Assembly: GCA_944376795.1 (NCBI GenBank)
Contig: CALWDW010000007.1
Location: forward strand, 1 to 58,118
Reading direction: 5' to 3'
DNA from: an uncultured Christensenellaceae bacterium
GTDB taxonomy: Bacteria; Bacillota; Clostridia; Christensenellales; UMGS416
Length of the DNA: 58,118 nt
The notes under the pieces were generated by a model that had not been told where the DNA came from, did no database searches, and worked only from the letters and a program-made list of their open reading frames with translations. Position numbers and translations under genes: made by a program. Shown piece by piece: positions 51,826-58,118 of the stretch (position 1 is the stretch's first letter; every line of letters begins with the position of its first letter).

Positions 51826-54078
51826 CTATTGCTCGGTAAGCAGGCGGATTTTCTCCAGGCACCATCCGGTGAGCTCCTCCGCCATTTCACTGGAAGCGCT
51901 TTCACTGGCCACCCGGAATAAGGGCGCATGGCCATCCGGGCGGACCGTCACCGTGCCGCGCTCATCCCGCAGCACCATGCCTTCGCCGCGCCGCATCTCC
52001 CCGCCCATCCGGGACAGTTCACGCAGCACGGCGCCGCGCCGCGCATTGGGGCAGTACACTTCTCCCTGCGCGTGTCCTCGCTCCCAATCTCGGGCATCAG
52101 CCCACATTTTCTCCGGATCCTCCCACCGGTCCATGGCCTGGAGCACGCGGCAAAGCGTCCTAACCGGATCGGCCTCATCGCCGGGTTCCTCCAGGATATG
52201 GCGCAGTGCCGCGGGAGAAACCGTTTCCCCCTGGCTGTCCACGATGGCAAAGGCGTCGCCACGGGCATCCAGCTGGATGCCCACCTCCAGTCGTCCCTCC
52301 AGCATCGCCTTGCGGCTCGCAAAAGACTTCACCGCCCGCTCCCGCCGGTGAATAAAGGGGAATATCTGCGTAAAAATCCCCATGGGCTCCAAAACAGAAG
52401 CTACCTGCCGGGCCACTTCCTCATTCTCGGAGAAAATCCCCAGCCTCCGTGGGCCAGGCCGAGAAGGCAGTTCCCGCAGCAAATCGCTGTGATAAAAGAG
52501 CGCGCCTCCCTTCCCATCGGCCCGGCTGCCCAAGCGATCCGGATGGGCCTTGGGCCACTCGCCCCGGGAAAGCATCCGTTCGATTTGACGCTCCCTCTGC
52601 TCGGATAGTTCCTTGCCTCCCTCTCCCAGCAGCTGCAGCGTCACCTCGCCCCGTTCCACATAGATATGGATGCCGCCGGCCAGTCCCAGCCTGTCAATGA
52701 GATAGCGAAGCATATACACCGGCATCCGGCCGCCATCCACCCAAAGAGCGCCAGCCGCTTCCAACCCGCTGGCCACAGCGGAGGGCGCCATACCCCTCGC
52801 GTCACCAAAGCAGGCCACCGCCACATGGGGCACGCCAGGGAACAGGCCGGCAAAGCTTGCAGCCAAATGGCTGAGGAACTCCGCCGTCATGTCCTGGTTA
52901 ATCCTTCCCCGCAGTACGCCGTCGGCAAACAGGGTTTGGGCCGTACACCGTCCCCAGACAACGTTCTCCTTCACCACACCATGGCGTTCGATCACCTTGT
53001 GCGGCCATATCCCCGCGCCGCCGGAAACGGTGGCCATCTCCTGGACGATGGCCCCCTCCCCCAACACGGAACCCTCAAAGCAGCTGGACAGCGTCTTCAT
53101 CTGCGCGCCGTCACACAGCACGCAGCCGCGCAGCTGGCAGTTCCTTCCCACGAAGGCACTGTGGCCCAATACCGCCCGTTTGAGGCTGGCTCCCTGGCTC
53201 ACCACGGCGTCCTCTCCCAGGACAACACCCTCCCCCAGCACGGCATAATCCTCCACCACCGCCCCAGCGCCAATGTAACATGGGCTTCCGATCTGGGCAT
53301 TGGGGGCAATACGGGCAGCCGGGCTGATGTACCGGCCATGGCCGTCGCCGGCGCAGGGCAGTTCCAGGCGCACCCTCCCCTCCATGGCGTCAATCTGGGC
53401 CTGCAGATACTGCTCCATGCTCCCCACATCACACCAATAGCCCTCGGTCAGGTAGCCGTACATATCAGCGGACATCTCCAACATTTTGGGGAAAAGGTCG
53501 CCGGAAAAGTCACACGGACTGTCCGCGGGAAGCAGCTTCATCACCTCGGGCTCCAGGATATAGATACCGGTATTGGCCGTGTCGGTAAAGACCTCGCCCC
53601 ACGTGGGCTTTTCCTGGAAGCGTACCACACGCCCGGCGCTGTCGGTGACCACGATGCCGTATTCCACGGGATTCTCCACCCGCTTCAGCACCAGCGTAGC
53701 CATCGCCTTTTTCTCACGATGGAAGCGGATGGCGTCGGTCAGATCCACATCGGTCAGAGCGTCGCCGCTCATCACCACAAAGGTTCCGTCCACCTGCTCC
53801 ATGGCGTTCTTGACGCTGCCCGCCGTACCCATGGGCTGTTTCTCTAGGGCGTAGGAAATAGGAAGTCCCAGCCTCCGTCCGTCGCCAAAGGCGCGGATAA
53901 TTTTCTCCGGCAGATACTGCAGCGTCATGGTGCATCCCGTGATACCGTGGCGTTTGAGCAGCTCCAGAGAGTACTGCACCACCGGTTTGCCCAATATAGG
54001 CGCCATGGGCTTGGGAATTTCACAGGTAAGGGGACGCAGCCGGGAGCCCACCCCTCCTGCCATGATAATTGCCTGCAT
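51826..54078 (-). CDS. sugar-1-phosphate nucleotidyltransferase fused to a degenerate phosphohexomutase
   Basis: The 750-residue protein joins three parts. The nucleotidyltransferase (about residues 1-235) has IIMAGGVGSRLRPLT and TGIYILEPEVMKLLP. A left-handed beta-helix region (about 250-370) has hexapeptide repeats such as IGAGAVVEDYAVLGEGVV. A PGM/PMM-like domain (about 380-750) follows, but where active enzymes have the phosphoserine motif TASHNP I read GGIHIYVERGEVTLQLLGEG, and the usual Asp-rich metal loop is also not clear. The activated sugar is likely made but the mutase seems inactive. The ATG at 54078 follows AGGAGG; the TTG at 54084 is less likely. Confidence 0.88.
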   Translation of the reverse strand: MQAIIMAGGVGSRLRPLTCEIPKPMAPILGKPVVQYSLELLKRHGITGCTMTLQYLPEKIIRAFGDGRRLGLPISYALEKQPMGTAGSVKNAMEQVDGTFVVMSGDALTDVDLTDAIRFHREKKAMATLVLKRVENPVEYGIVVTDSAGRVVRFQEKPTWGEVFTDTANTGIYILEPEVMKLLPADSPCDFSGDLFPKMLEMSADMYGYLTEGYWCDVGSMEQYLQAQIDAMEGRVRLELPCAGDGHGRYISPAARIAPNAQIGSPCYIGAGAVVEDYAVLGEGVVLGEDAVVSQGASLKRAVLGHSAFVGRNCQLRGCVLCDGAQMKTLSSCFEGSVLGEGAIVQEMATVSGGAGIWPHKVIERHGVVKENVVWGRCTAQTLFADGVLRGRINQDMTAEFLSHLAASFAGLFPGVPHVAVACFGDARGMAPSAVASGLEAAGALWVDGGRMPVYMLRYLIDRLGLAGGIHIYVERGEVTLQLLGEGGKELSEQRERQIERMLSRGEWPKAHPDRLGSRADGKGGALFYHSDLLRELPSRPGPRRLGIFSENEEVARQVASVLEPMGIFTQIFPFIHRRERAVKSFASRKAMLEGRLEVGIQLDARGDAFAIVDSQGETVSPAALRHILEEPGDEADPVRTLCRVLQAMDRWEDPEKMWADARDWERGHAQGEVYCPNARRGAVLRELSRMGGEMRRGEGMVLRDERGTVTVRPDGHAPLFRVASESASSEMAEELTGWCLEKIRLLTEQ

Positions 54079-54447
54079 ATACAATGCCTCCTATCGCAAA
54101 AACTGCTCAAAAGGCGGCAGACGCCGCCTGGTAAGAATAGTATGGCTTGGAGAATTGCAGGGTATACCGGCCCGCGCAGGCAAAAAAAAGAAGGCCCTTC
54201 CGGGCCCTGGCTTCTGTCGATAAAGTCATACCAAAGAAATTTCCTGCAAAGAATTTGCCTTTCGATTCCCCGGGGCGGCGAGAGCCGGAGGCAAAGCTCT
54301 CGTTATCCTCTGCAGAGGCCGCAGCCGCATTCCCTCAAAAGGCGCGCCGGGAAGGCGCACACCGCGGCAACCCCGTGCCCCGATGCGCCCTCCGCCAGCC
54401 CATGGGCCATCCCCCCCAGCCAGCCCGGCGGCATGCCTCCGCCTGCG
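54079..54447. other. intergenic region with terminator and an interspersed-repeat-like stretch
   Basis: It holds the terminator at 54182-54212 and, from about 54259 to 54330, sequence that resembles 43347-43440: both have AAGAA-TTTGCC, a GC-rich hairpin, GGAGGC, AAAGCT, TCG and TCCTC-AGAGG in the same order. No gene is convincing in this stretch. Confidence 0.45.
54182..54212 (-). terminator. terminator after the ABC operon
   Basis: On the minus strand GGCCC, a GGAA loop and GGGCC are followed by TTCTTTTTTTT (54182-54192). It lies some 235 bases after the last ABC gene, and on the same strand before the nucleotidyltransferase gene. Confidence 0.65.
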
Positions 54448-55236
54448 TCAAACCATCCAATTCCCCCGCCGCCACCGGGCAAACCCTATGGCGTACAGGG
54501 CAACGCCCACCACCCCCACAAAGGCATTGCCCAAGGTCATCTTGAGAAGATCCCCCTGGGTGGCGGAAAAGGTGGCCGACGGTGCGATGCCAAAGAAGTA
54601 CATCGCCTCCCCAATGGGAAGGATCCAGCCCAGCATGTGGATATACTGGTGGAAGATCACCGGGATGAGAAAGGCTATGATTTTGACGGGGATCAGCGCC
54701 GACAGGCCCATGGCGAAAAGGGCGTAGCAGGCGCCATACTCAAAGCACTGCAGCAGGTACAGCCCCAAGGCCCCCTTCATGGTATGGGCATAGGTGCTCT
54801 TAAATACAAAGTCGTAAGGCGCCGCCCCGCGCAGTGAAGCCCGGGGATCCACAAATAGGCAGATGAGCAGATAAATCCCCATAATGACCACGAAAACCAG
54901 TCCGCCCAGCACCGCGGTGGACAGGGCCCGCTGGAAAGCATAGCTGGCCGGCCGCATCCGCAGGATCTCACACTTGAGGAAGCCGCTGCGGACATCGTCC
55001 AGATAGGCCATGGAGAAGGGCAGGGCCGCAATCAGCGGCGCCACAATCAGCAGATATCCGCCCTCGTTAAAAACCACCGTACCGAAAAAGAGGTTCAGCG
55101 TGCCCACCGGCACGAGTTCAAAGGAGAACATCACATAGAACATCGAGCGCAGGCAGCAGACCAGTCCCAGCAGAACCGCCAGGTAAAACATCCAGCCCGT
55201 CACACCCCGGAGAAAATCCTTTCTAAACAGGCGCAT
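54448..55236 (-). CDS. ABC-2-type membrane protein
   Basis: This 262-residue protein has six hydrophobic segments. It begins MRLFRKDFLRGVTGWMFYLA and has LIVAPLIAALPFSMAYLDD and SGFLKCEILRMRPASYAFQRA, the pattern of ABC-2 permeases after the second helix. It overlaps the ATPase gene by 14 bases. A Gly/Trp-rich end (FARWRRGNWMV) closes the protein. Substrate unknown; bacteriocin or peptide export or immunity are possibilities. Confidence 0.75.
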   Translation of the reverse strand: MRLFRKDFLRGVTGWMFYLAVLLGLVCCLRSMFYVMFSFELVPVGTLNLFFGTVVFNEGGYLLIVAPLIAALPFSMAYLDDVRSGFLKCEILRMRPASYAFQRALSTAVLGGLVFVVIMGIYLLICLFVDPRASLRGAAPYDFVFKSTYAHTMKGALGLYLLQCFEYGACYALFAMGLSALIPVKIIAFLIPVIFHQYIHMLGWILPIGEAMYFFGIAPSATFSATQGDLLKMTLGNAFVGVVGVALYAIGFARWRRGNWMV

Positions 55237-55903
55237 GGTCCGCCTCCTCTCCGCCTTGCAGGTCGCTGAGTACCCCGGCCTTCATGCTGTGGATGCGGGT
55301 GCACAGGGTCTTGATATCCAGATCATTGTGACTGGACAGCAGGATGGTGACCCCTTCCTCCCTGTTCAGGGCAGCCAGCATGCCCCGCATATCCTCCACG
55401 CTGCCGGCATCCAGGTTGTTCATGGGCTCGTCCAGGATCATGAGCCGGGGACGCTCCATGAATGCCTGGGCAATGCCCAGTTTCTGCCGCATGCCCATGG
55501 AATACTTGCGGACGGGGCGTCTGTCCTCGGGATCCAGGCCCACTCGCTCCAGGGCCTTGCGGATCTCGGCCTCCCCGATCTTTCGCTGCAGGCTGGCCAG
55601 GAGCTTGAGATTTTTGAGACCGCTGTACTGGGGCAAAAAGCCCGGCGACTCAATCAGCGTACCGGTATCCTCGGGAAAGGCCCCGCTCTTGCCGATGGAC
55701 TTGCCAAAGACCCAGATGTCCCCTGCGCTGGGAAGGATCAGGCCGCACAGCGCCTTGAAAAGCATGCTCTTGCCCGAACCATTCTGCCCGACCACGCCAC
55801 AGACCTCTCCCGGCTCCACAATCAGGTCGATATCCTTGAGAATATGGTGCCCGCGAATGGTTTTATTCAGCTTTTCCACGCGAATCACAGGGTTTTCGCT
55901 CAT
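55223..55903 (-). CDS. ABC transporter ATPase
   Basis: The 226-residue ATPase has Walker A VVGQNGSGKSMLFKAL, the signature YSMGMRQKLGIAQAF, Walker B LMILDEPMNNLD and H-loop LLSSHND. It is like CcmA and bacitracin/lantibiotic-type exporters. I use the second ATG (55903), which has GGAGG upstream. It is cotranscribed with three membrane genes, two upstream and one downstream. Confidence 0.93.
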   Translation of the reverse strand: MSENPVIRVEKLNKTIRGHHILKDIDLIVEPGEVCGVVGQNGSGKSMLFKALCGLILPSAGDIWVFGKSIGKSGAFPEDTGTLIESPGFLPQYSGLKNLKLLASLQRKIGEAEIRKALERVGLDPEDRRPVRKYSMGMRQKLGIAQAFMERPRLMILDEPMNNLDAGSVEDMRGMLAALNREEGVTILLSSHNDLDIKTLCTRIHSMKAGVLSDLQGGEEADHAPV

Positions 55904-55918
55904 CATCCATCCTCCTCT

Positions 55919-56743
55919 CTATGTCGCGGCAATCAGGAAGTCCCGCCGCCGCACCAGCAGCCACCCTATGCCGGTCATCAGCAGCGTCCATGCCAGGCTG
56001 CATGCCGCTGCCAAGGGAAGCGAGCTCCACCCCATATAGGCGCCGCACAGGATGCCGCCCATCATAGGCAGGCATTCCCACGTCCCGGGGACGCTTACCA
56101 CCAGGACTCCCACCCCGGCGGGGATAATCAGGCCCAGAATCGGGTTGGTGGTGGGAATCATCACCACGGTCTGCAGCTGCATGATGAAGACGTAGCGCAT
56201 CACCATACACAGCCATATCCGGGCAAACAGGCCGGCCATTCCCTCCCATCGGGGAATCAGATCCCCCCAATCCATTCCCAGCAGCGCATAGTATCCCACC
56301 GGCAGCAGGATCAGCAGCGCCGACAGCACCATGGCCACCGCCACCTGTCCCAGGATCAGGGAGAGCCACCAGATCCGCAGGCTGCCCAGCCGGGGCACCA
56401 GCATCCGGCAATAGGGCCGCAGCGCCACCTCCAGGTACTTCCCCTGCACCATGAGCAGCAGCAGCATGGGAAAGGCAAGCAAGGCAATTTGGAATATATC
56501 CCATCCGCCGTAGCGCCCCCCGATGACCGGCATATTCGATTCCCCCATCAGCCCGCCGTACAGATAGACCATGGCAACAGGAAAGCTCCCATCCTGGATA
56601 CGCATATTTCCCAGCACGATCAGGGCCAGGAGCAGCGAAGCCGCTCCCGCCGCCAGTATCAGGCGCAACGGCCACATCTGTTGTATATTTCTTCCGGTCT
56701 GGAGAAGGATTTTTCCCCACCATGACCTATAGACTTTCCATTC
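55919..56743 (-). CDS. polytopic membrane protein of the ABC operon
   Basis: This 274-residue protein has six or more hydrophobic segments. I start at the TTG at 56743 with GGGAGGGG upstream, which overlaps the previous stop; an in-frame TTG at 56767 is possible. Family match is not clear, but size, number of helices and place match an ABC-2 permease half. Sequence includes LALIVLGNMRIQDGSFPVA, and MLLLLMVQGKYLEVALRPY. Confidence 0.65.
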   Translation of the reverse strand, partial: EWKVYRSWWGKILLQTGRNIQQMWPLRLILAAGAASLLLALIVLGNMRIQDGSFPVAMVYLYGGLMGESNMPVIGGRYGGWDIFQIALLAFPMLLLLMVQGKYLEVALRPYCRMLVPRLGSLRIWWLSLILGQVAVAMVLSALLILLPVGYYALLGMDWGDLIPRWEGMAGLFARIWLCMVMRYVFIMQLQTVVMIPTTNPILGLIIPAGVGVLVVSVPGTWECLPMMGGILCGAYMGWSSLPLAAACSLAWTLLMTGIGWLLVRRRDFLIAAT

Positions 56744-57539
56744 CAATGGATCCCCTCCCTCCGCCAAAGTCCATGCCGCCAGTCCGGCTGCAGCACACCA
56801 AGATCAGGCTGGTAATCAGCACGCTCCAGTAGAGAATCAAACGTCCAAAGGGCACCATCACCCCTTCTCCCGCCGCCATGGCGGGAAGCTCCATCAGCGC
56901 GGCGTTCTGGCTCATTAACAGGCCTGCCCGGCGCAGGAGGTTTTCCTCCAATCCCAACGCCCGGTCCAGGATGCCCAGGGCTAGGACCAGAAGCACCCCC
57001 GCAGGCAACCGCTCCGTGTAGAGATTGGCCAGCCACATCCCCAGCGCCAGAAAGTAAAACCGGAGAAAGTTCATCCCGTAGAGCCAAAGGACCAGCCCGC
57101 CGGGGGAAACCCCCTGGATGGGAAGGATGCGGGCAATGGCCTCCCATCCCAGGGCATAGTCAAAGTTCCGCAGGGGCAGCAGGGTAAACAGCAGGGTCCC
57201 CGCAAAGATGGCGGCGGTATAGGCCAGGGCAGCCAGGGCCAGATACCCGGCGTGGTACAGGCACCATCTGCCCCGGCCTCCCAGGGCAAAGGCCTCCTGC
57301 CAACGTCCCCGGCGTCCCCCTGTGCCGACCCAGAGCAGCAGCACCACCGTCCACTGGATATCCACCCGGGGCGCGTCCTCAAACATGGCCATGTGGGCGC
57401 ACCAGCCGGGCACCGGTCCGCCGGAATCATCGATCCACCAGACCCCCACATAGCAGCACAGCAAGGTCAGCGCCACCGCCGCGATCCAGAGCTGTCTCCC
57501 CCGCCAGGCGGCCGCCGTCCGGACGTAGCGCAGGAACAT
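56727..57539 (-). CDS. polytopic membrane protein, first gene of the ABC operon
   Basis: The 270-residue protein begins MFLRYVRTAAAWRGRQLWIA and has about six hydrophobic segments, with one external loop near residues 35-55 that has several Trp and Cys (WWIDDSGGPVPGWCAHM). It is the first gene of the four-gene unit and overlaps the next. I do not recognise its family beyond ABC-2-like topology. It may be the pair of the protein at 55919. Confidence 0.65.
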   Translation of the reverse strand: MFLRYVRTAAAWRGRQLWIAAVALTLLCCYVGVWWIDDSGGPVPGWCAHMAMFEDAPRVDIQWTVVLLLWVGTGGRRGRWQEAFALGGRGRWCLYHAGYLALAALAYTAAIFAGTLLFTLLPLRNFDYALGWEAIARILPIQGVSPGGLVLWLYGMNFLRFYFLALGMWLANLYTERLPAGVLLVLALGILDRALGLEENLLRRAGLLMSQNAALMELPAMAAGEGVMVPFGRLILYWSVLITSLILVCCSRTGGMDFGGGRGSIGMESL

Positions 57540-57605
57540 GGCTTTCCCCCCTCCAAAATTCTACGTCTATCGATTGCTTACTCCATTGCATGCGCCGCTA
57601 TTTTT

Positions 57606-57877
57606 CTAGTTCGGCGTCCAGGTTCCAGTGCTTGTAACTGCGTATGCCGAATCATTGAAAACGCGAAGCCGGTAAACCGTGCCTGCAGCCCCATACCCCG
57701 CCTTTTACGAACTGTTTTTTGTGTTTCCATCAAACACGATGACCGAATTGGATGCGACACTGCTCCCCGAAGAACCCGCCAGCAGCTGCATAGTGACCTG
57801 CATTCCATAGGTGGGATTATGCTGGGCGTAGGTGTGGGTATTTTCAACCGTTGCATAGGGAGAGTCTATATTTTCTT
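57606..57877 (-). pseudogene. coding-like remnant with an in-frame TAA, possible surface-protein end
   Basis: Just after the stop of the gene at the window edge, a minus-strand frame reads SPYATVENTHTYAQHNPTYG, then MQVTMQLLAGSSGSSVASNS and IVFDGNTKNSS, meets TAA at 57705-57707 and continues GYGAAGTVYRLRVFNDSAY and AVTSTGTWTPN before TAG at 57606. The pattern of alternating polar and hydrophobic residues, the Ser/Thr/Asn richness and the lack of a start codon fit the C-terminal beta-rich end of an exported protein, broken and decayed. A chance reading frame is possible. Confidence 0.45.
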
Positions 57878-57879
57878 TG

Positions 57880-58118
57880 CTACTGAATCATCGACGTATC
57901 CTCATAGATCACCTGTAACTCCAGCCCCCAGTCGTCGATGCGCACCGTCCCGTCCGGCTCCTCCCGCAGCAGCACGTATAGATTATAGTCGCAGGGGAGA
58001 TCTCCCACCGCGTTGTAGAACGCCAGCGCGTCCTCCTCCCCCGAAAACTCCATCTGGAGCCATCGATAGCACCAATAGTAATTGACCCCATCCAAAGAAT
58101 ACCGGTCGCAATAGAGCG
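57880..58118 (-). CDS. C-terminal part of an unrecognised protein, cut by the window edge
   Basis: The open frame enters from the right edge without a start and reads LYCDRYSLDGVNYYWCYRWL, then MEFSGEEDALAFYNAVGDLP, then LYVLLREEPDGTVRIDDWGL and ends STSMIQ-like (YEDTSMIQ). It is acidic and rich in Tyr and Trp, without membrane segments. I do not know the family. The start lies beyond 58118. Confidence 0.6.
   Translation of the reverse strand, partial: LYCDRYSLDGVNYYWCYRWLQMEFSGEEDALAFYNAVGDLPCDYNLYVLLREEPDGTVRIDDWGLELQVIYEDTSMIQ

Overview
The window is about 58 kb of GC-rich chromosome from a spore-forming member of the Clostridia. An Oscillospiraceae-like gut lineage is my inference, not something the sequence proves. 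The evidence is gene content and order: a complete spoIIIAA-AH operon downstream of efp, spo0A, spoIVB, an uninterrupted sigK, and the core block asp23-amaP-DUF2273-nusB-folD-xseA-xseB-ispA-DUF212-dxs-tlyA, with nadK-argR-recN and spo0A-punA-dac further left. Nearly all housekeeping genes lie on the minus strand.

Layout. 1-3.8 kb is the decayed end of an integrated element at tRNA-Thr(GGT). It holds a small regulatory cluster facing an XRE repressor, a two-repeat type I-E CRISPR remnant directly against the ribosome-binding site of a Fic gene, and an integrase broken by an in-frame TGA and a frameshift. 3.8-17.2 kb is core: tRNA-Thr, rsfS-yqeK-nadD, a plus-strand membrane protein, yhbY-obg, a D,D-carboxypeptidase, punA, a SpoIIM-like gene, spo0A, spoIVB, a DJ-1 protein, recN, argR and nadK.

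17.5-29.7 kb is an accessory island lying between nadK and tlyA, genes usually close together in Clostridia. Six tightly packed minus-strand genes encode a GAF-ABC ATPase fusion, a coiled-coil FtsX-type permease, a metallo-beta-lactamase-fold hydrolase, a FecR protein with a TEPS repeat stalk, a CHASE2 class III nucleotide cyclase and an exported NHL propeller. A divergent LytTR response regulator and GHKL histidine kinase follow. I read this as a candidate envelope-sensing cyclic-nucleotide system, and it is the most interesting part of the window.

29.8-43.2 kb holds two transcription units on the minus strand: the asp23-to-tlyA operon from a strong promoter near 38.35 kb, and spoIIIAA-AH ending in its own terminator. 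43.2-54.1 kb holds efp, an AP-endonuclease-like protein, yqeG, an XpaC-like protein, an EEP-family phosphatase, sigK, mltG, RNase J and a sugar nucleotidyltransferase fused to a degenerate phosphomutase. 54.4-57.5 kb is a four-gene ABC-2-like transporter operon. The right edge has a coding-like remnant with an in-frame stop and a gene cut by the window end.
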